The translations under genes were made by a program, and so were the position numbers. Shown here piece by piece: positions 7,791 through 15,642 of a stretch of 54,628 nucleotides of DNA. Source of the stretch: JAWLBR01 sp041687495 (lineage in GTDB: Bacteria > Bacillota > Limnochordia > DTU087 > JAAYGB01). The notes below the pieces were generated by a model that ran no database searches, was not told the DNA's origin, and saw nothing but the letters and a program-made list of their open reading frames with translations. The stretch lies in contig JAWLBR010000009.1 of NCBI GenBank assembly GCA_041687495.1, positions 1 through 54,628 on the forward strand. Direction: 5' to 3'. Each line of letters begins with the position of its first letter. Within the stretch, counting starts at the first letter, position 1.

Positions 7791-9188
7791 TTGCAGAGAT
7801 CTGTTGTTCTCTCAATACTACTTGTAATACTGGTTTTAGGGTATGGCTGGACTCGCCCCTTGTACGCTCAAGCAACAGACCGGCTAGACGTCTCGGTCAG
7901 CGTACTTCCTAACCCAGACGATTTGGGTGAGGGAACGTGGGCTCTCCGCGAGATGGGTGTAGGATGGCAGGGTGCCGTTGCCGACTGGATTTTTGCCGTC
8001 GATGGTCTGATCCAAGCCGGTGAAGGAGAACAAAAGGAACAGGAATTGTGGCGAGGGGAGCTCTCTGTTCACAACGCCACGTCAGGTAGCGGCGGTGTCG
8101 GGCTCAGGCTCTTCCACGGCAAATCTCATTTCGCCAGCGGCGATCTTTTGAAGCTGGTGGAAAGTGATAGATACCGAGATGATGGAAGTGGAGTTGTGGC
8201 CTTTATCAAGACCGGCACAGCTCAACTTACTGGGGCATTTGTGGACTCTGTCGCCAACATCGGAGACGATGGTAGACTGCTCCTGTTGGAGGGGCACGTG
8301 GATAGAGGAAAGCTCGAGTTCCTTGCAGACGTCGCGGCGGTTAGGGCACAGCCAGTGCTGCATACTCCCGCATCTGGGGCATATACCACCTCCACCGATC
8401 AAGTCTTGGCCAGTCTTCAGCTCAGTTATCTGTGCACTGCAGTTCCCCTGACCATGGATGCACAGGTCGCTGGTACATACACAGATCGTCAGACTCGCAC
8501 TTTCCGATACCGGGGCGGTGACGGGGCCGGGGCTCTTAGGTTAGGGTACAATTCCCGCAGTAGAACGGCCCGGGTCGGGGGAACTATGCAGCTTGTTACT
8601 GGGACAGATGGTTTCCGTTCTGTGCTGGGAAGTGCCATCAAGGAGCCGGACAGCTGGGGCGCAGTGGATGTGCGGACGTATTGGCGCCCCAGCGAAAACC
8701 TGCGGCTGCAGGGCCAGATATCTCTAGACGGACCACTGAGTGAACTTGGTGCGGAGGTTTGGCAGAGATTTGCTCGGGGCGATGTTCGGGTTGGATTCAA
8801 TGACGAGGAGATCAGAGTTACTGGTAGGGCCAGGCTAGAAAAATCCGTAGTGGCTCAGCTTAGTACATCGCTACAGTATCGGCCGGAATCCAACTACTGG
8901 CGCGTCAAGCTTGACGTTAAGGATAGGAATAGCTCAACTTGGAAACTTGACCACGCTAGGGATGAGAACGCCCGTCGGATTGCGATAGGCATGGCTCTGG
9001 GGTGGACCCGTTGGCAGGCGGTGTGGAAGTGGTCGGCACTTTATGACCCTGTGTTTCTGCTGCGCTGTGAGTGTCCCCTGAGATCAGGCAGCATTTCGGC
9101 CAGTTATGGATATGATGATAGAGGACGAATAGAAGTTGGGTGGACGCAGACACCGAGAATAGAATTGAGCTACCGCCTTAAGCTGTAA
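7791..9188 (+). CDS. Secreted beta-strand-rich protein of unknown function (possible outer-membrane beta-barrel)
   Basis: I do not recognise this 465-residue protein. A signal peptide is clear: a short basic start (QR), a hydrophobic run ending about residue 18, and a likely signal peptidase I site after YAQA. The rest has many short segments of alternating polar and hydrophobic residues separated by turns, e.g. LRLQGQISLDG, DVRVGFNDEEIRVTG and SGSISASYGYDD. It ends in a typical amphipathic last strand, RIELSYRLKL. That pattern suggests a beta-barrel or a beta-helical surface protein. TTG 7791 is favoured because GGGGTG lies about 10 bases upstream. GTG 7767 is an alternative that overlaps the purine-rich stretch. 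The gene has its own strong promoter and no functional partners next to it. Confidence 0.6.
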   Translation: MQRSVVLSILLVILVLGYGWTRPLYAQATDRLDVSVSVLPNPDDLGEGTWALREMGVGWQGAVADWIFAVDGLIQAGEGEQKEQELWRGELSVHNATSGSGGVGLRLFHGKSHFASGDLLKLVESDRYRDDGSGVVAFIKTGTAQLTGAFVDSVANIGDDGRLLLLEGHVDRGKLEFLADVAAVRAQPVLHTPASGAYTTSTDQVLASLQLSYLCTAVPLTMDAQVAGTYTDRQTRTFRYRGGDGAGALRLGYNSRSRTARVGGTMQLVTGTDGFRSVLGSAIKEPDSWGAVDVRTYWRPSENLRLQGQISLDGPLSELGAEVWQRFARGDVRVGFNDEEIRVTGRARLEKSVVAQLSTSLQYRPESNYWRVKLDVKDRNSSTWKLDHARDENARRIAIGMALGWTRWQAVWKWSALYDPVFLLRCECPLRSGSISASYGYDDRGRIEVGWTQTPRIELSYRLKL

Positions 9189-9240
9189 CATCTTCTTGAA
9201 GTTCACCTGACTTGGGTCTAGTTAGGGGAGGGGATCAGTC

Positions 9241-9513
9241 TTGAGGTTCAGCGAACTTGGCGGCAAAGAGATCATCTCCATCGACGAGGGTGCACGGCTG
9301 GGGATCATAGATGATACGGATCTAGTGGTCGATACCGAAACAGGACAAATTCGCTCGTTGTTAGTCCGTAACCGAGGCAGCTTCTTTAAGAAAAGAACGT
9401 TGGTCTTGGGGTGGAGTGGTATTGAGAAGATAGGTCATGACTTCGTCATTGTTAATTTATCGGACATGGACAGGGAGGCAGAGGCCCTTCGCCGCTCTGG
9501 TATTGATACGTAG
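9241..9513 (+). CDS. ymxH: PRC-barrel sporulation protein YmxH/YlmC family
   Basis: A 90-residue single PRC-barrel domain (FSELGGKEIISIDEGARLG, then a VVDTETGQIRSLLVR strand pair and IEKIGHDFVIV). This small beta-barrel is found in RimM and photosynthetic reaction-centre H chains. Stand-alone members of the YlmC/YmxH type are restricted largely to spore formers, but their biochemical role is unknown. The TTG start has GGGGAGGGGA a few bases upstream. In B. subtilis ymxH likewise sits between mlpA and spoVFA (dpaA). Here four other genes separate it from the M16 peptidase. Confidence 0.87.
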   Translation: MRFSELGGKEIISIDEGARLGIIDDTDLVVDTETGQIRSLLVRNRGSFFKKRTLVLGWSGIEKIGHDFVIVNLSDMDREAEALRRSGIDT

Positions 9514-9523
9514 TAGGCAAACC

Positions 9524-9553
9524 TTGACAACTTGTCCCTGGCTCTGGGACAAT
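9524..9553 (+). promoter_or_regulatory. Sigma-A-like promoter for dapB with internal inverted repeat
   Basis: TTGACA (9524-9529), 18-nt spacer, GACAAT (9548-9553). The spacer and -10 contain an inverted repeat TTGTCCC / GGGACAA (9532-9538 and 9546-9552, 7-nt centre), placed as an operator would be. Confidence 0.5.
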
Positions 9554-9651
9554 ACATGTAGTTGAGAACACGAAAAAAGGGTCGTCGACCGCCGACAGGA
9601 AATGGAGTTCCGGTGTGATGCGGCCCGTCTTCACCAGGGAGGGTACCGGGT

Positions 9652-10452
9652 GTGTCACTAACAGTAGCTGTTTGCGGTGCTTTAGGCCGTATGGGCAAAG
9701 AAGTTGTCAAAGCAATTGCACAGGCACCAGACCTCGAGTTAGCCGGCGCTGTGGACCGGTCAGCCCAGGAAGGGTTGGATATCGGCAAGGCCGCAGGAAT
9801 CGAACCATTGGGGGTCTCGGTGGTCTCAGATCTGGAGCTTCTTTCTTCTCGCTTACCGGATGTACTTGTAGATTTTACCGAACCTGCCAGTGTAATGGCC
9901 AATGCTCTACGTGCCTTAGGTATGGGGATGCATGTGGTGATTGGCACCACGGGACTAAGTCAAGGTGATTTGGCGCAGATTGACGAGGCCGCTAGGGCAG
10001 CAAACAAAGGTGCCGTTGTCGCTCCCAATTTCGCCATCGGGGCAGTCTTGATGATGCATTTCTCTGCACAAGCGGCCAAGTACTTTCCCAACGTGGAGAT
10101 TATCGAGCTGCACCATGAACAGAAAAAGGATGCCCCTTCGGGCACGGCGATCAAGACCGCGGAGATGATCGGGGCGGCTAGATCGGAGAGCAGTCTCAAC
10201 TATCCTGACGTTGAGGAGAGCGTACCCGGCGCAAGAGGCGGTAGCTTCGCCGGCGTACATGTTCATTCGGTGCGTCTTCCCGGGTTTATTGCCCATCAGG
10301 AAGTGATTTTTGGCCTACCAGGTCAGACCTTGACCATCAGGCATGATTCCACAAGTCGAGAGTCTTTCATGCCCGGTGTACTTCTCGCCGTGAGAGAAGT
10401 TGCAGCGGGTACGGGTTTGATCTATGGCCTGGAGAACTTGATGGATTTGTAG
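9652..10452 (+). CDS. dapB: 4-hydroxy-tetrahydrodipicolinate reductase
   Basis: A 266-residue enzyme reducing hydroxytetrahydrodipicolinate/dihydrodipicolinate to tetrahydrodipicolinate with NAD(P)H on the way to diaminopimelate and lysine. The N-terminal Rossmann motif is CGALGRMGKEV (residues 7-17). DFTEP and GTTGL mark the nucleotide-domain core. The catalytic and substrate motif ELHHEQKKDAPSGTA lies near residues 153-167. GTG 9652 is supported by GGGAGG 9 bases upstream. Having dapB directly ahead of dpaAB places the two enzymes that compete for the DapA product side by side. B. subtilis keeps dapB elsewhere. Confidence 0.95.
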   Translation: MSLTVAVCGALGRMGKEVVKAIAQAPDLELAGAVDRSAQEGLDIGKAAGIEPLGVSVVSDLELLSSRLPDVLVDFTEPASVMANALRALGMGMHVVIGTTGLSQGDLAQIDEAARAANKGAVVAPNFAIGAVLMMHFSAQAAKYFPNVEIIELHHEQKKDAPSGTAIKTAEMIGAARSESSLNYPDVEESVPGARGGSFAGVHVHSVRLPGFIAHQEVIFGLPGQTLTIRHDSTSRESFMPGVLLAVREVAAGTGLIYGLENLMDL

Positions 10453-10468
10453 ACAAGCTGCACGGTTT

Positions 10469-10497
10469 CACCCCCGGTACATAGGAGGCATATACTA
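10469..10497 (+). promoter_or_regulatory. Candidate sigma-K promoter of dpaAB
   Basis: CACC (10469-10472), 16-nt spacer, CATATACTA (10489-10497). This fits the mother-cell sigma-K consensus mACm-N16/17-CATAnnnTA exactly. The predicted transcript would start about 60 bases before dpaA, whose B. subtilis counterpart spoVFA is transcribed by sigma-K. Confidence 0.6.
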
Positions 10498-10565
10498 CTA
10501 CCATCCAGCGGACGTAGGTTAGGGTGGGTGAAGGAGTGTCTTGGTGTCGGGAAGGGGGACGATTT

Positions 10566-11489
10566 GTGCAGGAAGTGGATCTAGATGGTGTGAGTGTCGC
10601 TGTCATCGGAGGAGACCAGCGGGAGCTAGAGCTGATCCGGCATTTGGCAGAAGGCCGGGCCGGTGTGAAGGCCCTGGGTTTCCCCCCAATTCCTGATTGC
10701 CCAGGGGTGACTGCGGCGTCAGACTTGGACGAGGCTCTGGCTGAAGTTGACGCTGTCATTGCTCCAATGAGTAACACGGATCACCAGGGCAGGGTCAAAG
10801 AGGTTTTAGACCCCAGTGTGTCGATTGTGTTGAATGATGCGGCGTTTCGGAGACTTCGCCGGGGTACACCGCTATTTATTGGCATGGCAAAACCGATGAT
10901 CAGGGATCTGGCAGAACGCTACGGGATTCTGTTGGTTGAGACCGCGGAAATGGATGATATTGCCATTCTCAACAGTATTCCCACCGCTGAAGGTGCTGTT
11001 CAATTGGCCCTGGAGCGGCTGCCGATCACGCTGCATGGGGCTAAGGCGGTCCTTACCGGCTTTGGCCGCTGTGGTTTGACGCTGGGGCGGCTGTTGCACG
11101 CCCTTGGATCTGATGTCGTGGTAGTAGCCAGGAGTTCATCTCAGCTATCACGGGCAGAAGAGATGGGGCTGAAAACCGCCCATGTTAGCCATCTCAAGCA
11201 GATGGTGGCTGAAGCGGATGTGGTCTTCAACACAGTGCCGGCACTGCTGCTGACCCGGGCTGTACTTGCCGAGATGAGGCGGGATACTCTGATTATAGAT
11301 ATCGCCTCTGCGCCGGGAGGTACCGATTTTGCAGCGGCAAAGGAACTGGGAATCGAGGCGGTACTGGCTTTGGGGCTACCGGGGAAAGTAGCTCCCAAAA
11401 GCGCTGGGCTGATTTTAGCCCGCTGCATTCCAAGAATGATCCAAGATCTATTACCTAACCACTTCCAACCGACGTCCGAATCGATGTAG
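10566..11489 (+). CDS. dpaA: Dipicolinate synthase subunit A
   Basis: A 307-residue subunit of the spore dipicolinate synthase, which oxidises the DapA product to pyridine-2,6-dicarboxylate (DPA) in the mother cell. The N-terminal part has VSVAVIGGDQRELELI. The central Rossmann domain has VLTGFGRCGLTLGRLLHALG (GxGxxG-type, about residues 159-178), followed by VVVARSSSQL. The C-terminal part ends KSAGLILARCIPRMI. The GTG at 10566 is chosen because AAGGGGG (10552-10558) lies 7 bases upstream, giving close to the 297-residue length of B. subtilis SpoVFA. An upstream in-frame GTG at 10524 has no good ribosome site. It marks the organism as a DPA-making spore former. Confidence 0.93.
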   Translation: MQEVDLDGVSVAVIGGDQRELELIRHLAEGRAGVKALGFPPIPDCPGVTAASDLDEALAEVDAVIAPMSNTDHQGRVKEVLDPSVSIVLNDAAFRRLRRGTPLFIGMAKPMIRDLAERYGILLVETAEMDDIAILNSIPTAEGAVQLALERLPITLHGAKAVLTGFGRCGLTLGRLLHALGSDVVVVARSSSQLSRAEEMGLKTAHVSHLKQMVAEADVVFNTVPALLLTRAVLAEMRRDTLIIDIASAPGGTDFAAAKELGIEAVLALGLPGKVAPKSAGLILARCIPRMIQDLLPNHFQPTSESM

Positions 11490-11504
11490 AAGTGGGTGAG
11501 AGGT

Positions 11505-12089
11505 ATGAGTCTGGCCGGGAAATCTGTGGGGTTTGCCTTCACAGGGTCTTTCTGTACTTTTGCAGAGGTTGTACCACAGCTATCACGTCTCAAAGAGGCG
11601 GGCGCAGAGATCTATCCAATAATGTCTCCCGCGGTGCAGGAAACGGATACAAGATTCGGGACGGCAGCAGAGTGGAGACAGCGCGTAGAGGGTATTGCTG
11701 GGAGGAAGGCGATTCTGACCATTGCAGAGGCGGAACCTATCGGTCCTAAAAAGCTGCTAGATCTTATGATCGTGGCCCCTTGTACCGGCAACACGATGGG
11801 GAAACTGGCTAATGGGATTACCGACACCAATGTACTGATGGCAATCAAGTCGCAGTTGCGCAACGAGCGGCCAGTAGTCATTGCTGTGTCCACCAACGAT
11901 GGTCTGGCAAACAATGCCGATAATATCGGTAAGTTGATGAAACTACGCCACGTCTATCTAGTGCCTTTCGGTCAGGACGATCCAGTGAAAAAGCACCGCT
12001 CTTTGGTGGCGGATTTTACACAAATACTTGAGACTGCGGATGCGGCACTGCGGGGTGAGCAAATCCAGCCCATGGTGATTGAGCGGTAA
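11505..12089 (+). CDS. dpaB: Dipicolinate synthase subunit B (flavoprotein)
   Basis: A 194-residue flavoprotein-fold subunit that works with DpaA to make DPA. It begins MSLAGKSVGFAFTGSFCTF, like B. subtilis SpoVFB. It contains the flavin-type segment MIVAPCTGNTMGKLANGITD (about residues 86-105) and VIAVSTNDGLANNADNIGKL. It lies 15 bases downstream of dpaA in the same operon. The ATG at 11505 matches the homologue's start. A GTG nine bases upstream is possible. Confidence 0.94.
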   Translation: MSLAGKSVGFAFTGSFCTFAEVVPQLSRLKEAGAEIYPIMSPAVQETDTRFGTAAEWRQRVEGIAGRKAILTIAEAEPIGPKKLLDLMIVAPCTGNTMGKLANGITDTNVLMAIKSQLRNERPVVIAVSTNDGLANNADNIGKLMKLRHVYLVPFGQDDPVKKHRSLVADFTQILETADAALRGEQIQPMVIER

Positions 12090-12154
12090 GATGGTTCAGT
12101 CCTACGGTCACCGCTGGCGTGCCGGTTTCGCTGTAGATGAAGGGATGAGTTCCG

Positions 12155-13171
12155 GTGGGTAAGAACGTAGCCATTCTAGGCGCGACCGGCGCCGTCGGTG
12201 CCGAGTTGATTGACCTGTTAGCGGAGCGGGAGTTTCCTGTCGATGATATTAGGCTACTGGCCTCGGCCCGGAGTGCAGGCCGAAAGCTGGAGGTCCTTGG
12301 TAGGGAAGTAACGGTACAAGAAGTTTCAGAAGAAGCCTTGGCCGATGTGGATGTTGCTTTCTTTTCTGCCGGGTCTGATGTGAGTTTACAGTGGGCGCCG
12401 GTGGCAGCTCGCCAGGGTGCGGTGGTTATCGATAATAGCAATGCGTTTCGCATGGATCCCAAAGTGCCGCTGGTAGTACCGGAGATCAACGCTTCAGATT
12501 TAGCCGACCATCAGGGAATTATCGCTAACCCGAACTGCTCAACCATCATCATGGCGGTGGCTTTGTTTCCAATTCACCAGGTGGCATCGATTGAGCGGGT
12601 GGTGGTCTCTACGTATCAAGCGGTGTCCGGGGTCGGGGCAGCTGCCATTGAAGAGCTAACACGGCAAACAGAGGCCGTGTTGTCTGGACAGGAGGTTCCC
12701 ATGACGTGCTTTCCCGGAAAGAGCTCAAAGAGGCATCTGCAGATGGCTTTCAATCTGATTCCTCATATCGATGTCTTCCTTGATGGTGGGTATACCAAAG
12801 AGGAAACTAAGATGATCAACGAGACCCGGAAGATTTTGCACGAGCCGGAGTTGCGAATTACTGTCACCACTGTCCGCGTTCCAGTGCTTCGCAGCCACTC
12901 TGAGTCGATCAATTTGGAGCTCAAACGGTCTCTATCAGTGAGCGAAGTGCAAGAGATACTACAAAGGGCGCCTGGAGTAGTAGTAGCTGATGATCCCGCG
13001 CAGCAGATATACCCCATGCCTCTAGATGTTACTGGGAAAGACGATGTCTATGTCGGCCGGATCCGGGTGGACGAATCCGTTCCGCATGGGCTCAACCTTT
13101 GGGTGGTTGGGGATCAGATCCGAAAAGGGGCGGCCTTGAATGCGGTGCAGATTGCTGAGCATTTGCTGTAG
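12155..13171 (+). CDS. asd: Aspartate-semialdehyde dehydrogenase
   Basis: A 338-residue NADPH-dependent enzyme that reduces aspartyl phosphate to aspartate semialdehyde, the common precursor of lysine, DPA, threonine and methionine. The nucleotide-binding motif ILGATGAVGAELID lies at residues 7-20. The active-site Cys128 is in ANPNCSTI, and the substrate-binding region is FNLIPHID. GTG start at 12155 with AGGGATG upstream. It is followed after 37 bases by the aspartokinase gene, as in the B. subtilis spoVFAB-asd-dapG-dapA operon. Confidence 0.96.
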   Translation: MGKNVAILGATGAVGAELIDLLAEREFPVDDIRLLASARSAGRKLEVLGREVTVQEVSEEALADVDVAFFSAGSDVSLQWAPVAARQGAVVIDNSNAFRMDPKVPLVVPEINASDLADHQGIIANPNCSTIIMAVALFPIHQVASIERVVVSTYQAVSGVGAAAIEELTRQTEAVLSGQEVPMTCFPGKSSKRHLQMAFNLIPHIDVFLDGGYTKEETKMINETRKILHEPELRITVTTVRVPVLRSHSESINLELKRSLSVSEVQEILQRAPGVVVADDPAQQIYPMPLDVTGKDDVYVGRIRVDESVPHGLNLWVVGDQIRKGAALNAVQIAEHLL

Positions 13172-13208
13172 GAGCAAGCCCATCCCCGCTGACTAAGGGG
13201 GAACACAA

Positions 13209-14432
13209 GTGGAGATAATCGTTCAGAAGTTTGGCGGTACATCTGTAGCAACCAAGGAGGCCAGGAGCCGGCTGGTGGAGCACGTGCTTCGGGCCATTGC
13301 CGATGGGCACCGACCGGTTGTGGTAGTCTCGGCGATGGGGCGATTTGGCGACCCGTACGCCACGGATACCTTAGTGGATATGATGCGGGGTGAGAATAGA
13401 GAGCTTCCGGCTCGAGAACTCGATATGCTCATGTCCTGCGGCGAGACAATAGCTTGTACCGTAGTAGCTCAAGCTCTTGCTGCCAAAGGGCAGCAGACGG
13501 TCTCATTGACCGGAGGCCAGGCTGGGATTGTAACGGACAGTACCTTTGGTAACGCTCGGATTCTTGAGATTAACACTGATCACCTGATTGGCCTACTCAG
13601 CTCTGGAAAGATTCCGGTAGTAGCTGGGTTTCAAGGACTGACCAGTGAAGGCGAGATTACCACACTGGGCAGGGGGGGCAGTGACACCAGCGCCGCTGCT
13701 TTGGCCGTAGCTTTGAAGGCCAAGTGGGTAGAAATATATACTGATGTCGCCGGTGTGATGACAGCTGACCCTAGGTTGGAGCCAAACGCCCAGATTCTGG
13801 GACACCTAACCTACCAGGAAGTATGTGAACTGGCTCACCTGGGTGCCAAGGTAATCCATCCTCGGGCAGTGGAGATTGCCGCTGAGGGGCATATGCCTGT
13901 TCATATTCATTCGCTTAATGCCACGCAAGCAGGCACCATCATAACAGCCGGAGGTAGTGACCCTCGAGTGCGTATTTTCGGCGACAAGGTGGTAACTGGC
14001 ATCGCCCATGTGGGCGGACTGGCCCACGTTGAGATCCGAACTTCCGACGACTTCAACGCTCAACTGGGTCCTGAGATACTGGAAGCTGTGGCTAAGGCTC
14101 GAATCAGCATTGACATCATCCACTTTTCGCCCCAACTGATTGCTTTTAACATCGAGGAAAGCAAAGTAGATGCTGCCAATCAGGTCCTGGAGCAGTTGGG
14201 CTTGAGTAAGCAGGCCAGTGTTGAGCCTGGTTATGCCAAAGTTTCCGCGGTGGGGGCAGGCATGCGCGGGGTACCGGGAGTTATGTCCCGGATCGTTTCC
14301 GCACTATATAGGGCCAGGTGTGCAGTGTATCAGACTACTGATTCCCATGCGAATATATCCTGTTTGGTGAAGCAGTCGTGCGCGCAAGAGGCCGTGCAAG
14401 CCCTGCATCGGGAGTTTGAATTGGGCACTTAG
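13209..14432 (+). CDS. dapG: Aspartokinase (DapG type)
   Basis: A 407-residue aspartate kinase that phosphorylates aspartate, the first step to lysine, DPA and cell-wall diaminopimelate. KFGGTSVATKEAR at the N-terminus is the ATP/aspartate-binding lysine motif. GRGGSDTSAAALA and IYTDVAGVMTADPR complete the kinase domain (about 1-240). Two ACT domains follow (about 265-405) and are the usual site of allosteric feedback. Linkage to asd and dapA points to the DapG (aspartokinase I) type, which in B. subtilis answers to meso-diaminopimelate. GTG start. No internal beta-subunit start was assigned. Confidence 0.95.
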   Translation: MEIIVQKFGGTSVATKEARSRLVEHVLRAIADGHRPVVVVSAMGRFGDPYATDTLVDMMRGENRELPARELDMLMSCGETIACTVVAQALAAKGQQTVSLTGGQAGIVTDSTFGNARILEINTDHLIGLLSSGKIPVVAGFQGLTSEGEITTLGRGGSDTSAAALAVALKAKWVEIYTDVAGVMTADPRLEPNAQILGHLTYQEVCELAHLGAKVIHPRAVEIAAEGHMPVHIHSLNATQAGTIITAGGSDPRVRIFGDKVVTGIAHVGGLAHVEIRTSDDFNAQLGPEILEAVAKARISIDIIHFSPQLIAFNIEESKVDAANQVLEQLGLSKQASVEPGYAKVSAVGAGMRGVPGVMSRIVSALYRARCAVYQTTDSHANISCLVKQSCAQEAVQALHREFELGT

Positions 14433-14540
14433 TTGTCAGCGGTAGGCAGTTGCCTCTGGTTTTTTGCAGGAATTGGGACTAGAGTAAGGGAATTACATGA
14501 TACAAAGCAATGGTGCATGAGCGCGATAGGGGTGGAGTCC

Positions 14541-15425
14541 GTGAATAACGGTTTTGGTACGCTGATAACTGCAATGGTGACCCCAATGCAGGACGATTTT
14601 AGTGTCGACTATGACGGCGCTGCTCAGCTGGCTGAGTATCTGATTGAGAACGGTTCTGATGGACTGGTGGTGGCCGGGACAACCGGCGAATCTCCTACTC
14701 TCACTGACGAAGAGAAGGTCAAACTGTTCGCTACTGTAGTTGACGCTGTCGGAGGCAAAGCTCCGGTGATCGCCGGCACTGGCTCAAACGATACAGTTCA
14801 CACAATTGAACTGACAAAACAGGCAGAAAAAGTCGGCGTTGACGGAGTCATGCTGGTCGCTCCGTATTACAGCAAGCCCTCCCAAGCGGGAATGCTCAAG
14901 CACTTTGAGACAGTGGTTGAAAACACCCGACTGCCGGTGATGATCTACAATATTCCGGGCCGTACCGGAGTCAACATTACAGCAGACACGATGGTTGCTA
15001 TTTCAAAGCTTCGCAATGTTGCAGCGGTAAAAGAGGCCAGTGGAAGCTTGGATCAAGTGGGCGAAATCATCTCCCGGGTTGGACGGGATTTCAAGGTTTA
15101 CAGTGGTGACGACAGCTTGACATTGCCGATCTTAAGCATCGGCGGCGATGGGATTGTCAGTGTGGCATCCCATATTGTGGGTCCGCGAATGCGGGCAATG
15201 ATCGATGCGTATAATAACGGCAGGACTAAGGACGCAGCAGACCTGCACCGGGAATTGCTTCCGCTGTTCAAAGCTCTCTTCATCACCAGCAATCCTGTGC
15301 CGCTGAAGAAGGCTTTGGGCATGATGGGACTACCATCGGGTCCGGTTCGTCTTCCCCTCACTGTCGCCAGTGAGGAAGAAGTGGCCAAGATTAAGCAGGT
15401 AATGCAGAGTCTGAACTTGGTCTAA
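14541..15425 (+). CDS. dapA: 4-hydroxy-tetrahydrodipicolinate synthase
   Basis: A 294-residue TIM-barrel aldolase condensing pyruvate with aspartate semialdehyde. VVAGTTGESPTLT holds the Thr-Thr substrate loop. YNIPGRTG contains the proton-relay tyrosine. The Schiff-base lysine lies in VAAVKEASG (about residue 160). The GTG at 14541 is preferred to TTG 14433 and ATG 14517 because GGGGTGGAG lies just upstream and homologues start with this NxFGTLITAM block. A possible promoter (TTGGGA 14473-14478, 17 nt, CATGAT 14496-14501) lies in front. The product feeds both DapB (lysine) and DpaAB (DPA) encoded just upstream. Confidence 0.95.
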   Translation: MNNGFGTLITAMVTPMQDDFSVDYDGAAQLAEYLIENGSDGLVVAGTTGESPTLTDEEKVKLFATVVDAVGGKAPVIAGTGSNDTVHTIELTKQAEKVGVDGVMLVAPYYSKPSQAGMLKHFETVVENTRLPVMIYNIPGRTGVNITADTMVAISKLRNVAAVKEASGSLDQVGEIISRVGRDFKVYSGDDSLTLPILSIGGDGIVSVASHIVGPRMRAMIDAYNNGRTKDAADLHRELLPLFKALFITSNPVPLKKALGMMGLPSGPVRLPLTVASEEEVAKIKQVMQSLNLV

Positions 15426-15470
15426 AGCGGTTAGGCCAAACCCAGGACAGAAAAGAAGGATGGAAGCCAT

Positions 15471-15502
15471 GAGGCTGTCCGCGGCGACAGCCCTCTTTTT
15501 TT
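15471..15502 (+). terminator. Intrinsic terminator after dapA
   Basis: GAGGCTGTC / GACAGCCCTC hairpin (arms 15471-15479 and 15485-15494, with one bulged C) around CGCGG, followed by a run of eight T residues. It closes the dapB-dapA cluster. Confidence 0.85.
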
Positions 15503-15642
15503 GGGCACAGCTTGCCAAGCCCCAGGTAGTTTCCCGGCTCAGTGGGTTGGGAATACTGAAAACATGTGATGATTTGGAGCGAATTTTGCCGGACTACTAT
15601 TGGATTAGCAGTAAGTTCGGATATGTTTGGAGGTGAGTGTTC

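Noticed and set aside
14433..14540. Longer N-terminus for dapA starting at TTG 14433 or ATG 14517
   Set aside because: The extra residues do not resemble DapA. GTG 14541 has a ribosome site and gives the normal 294-residue length.
15503..15630. A promoter for rnj in the gap after the dapA terminator
   Set aside because: TTGGGA and TTGGAG are present but no -10 with acceptable spacing could be recognised, so it is not listed as a feature.
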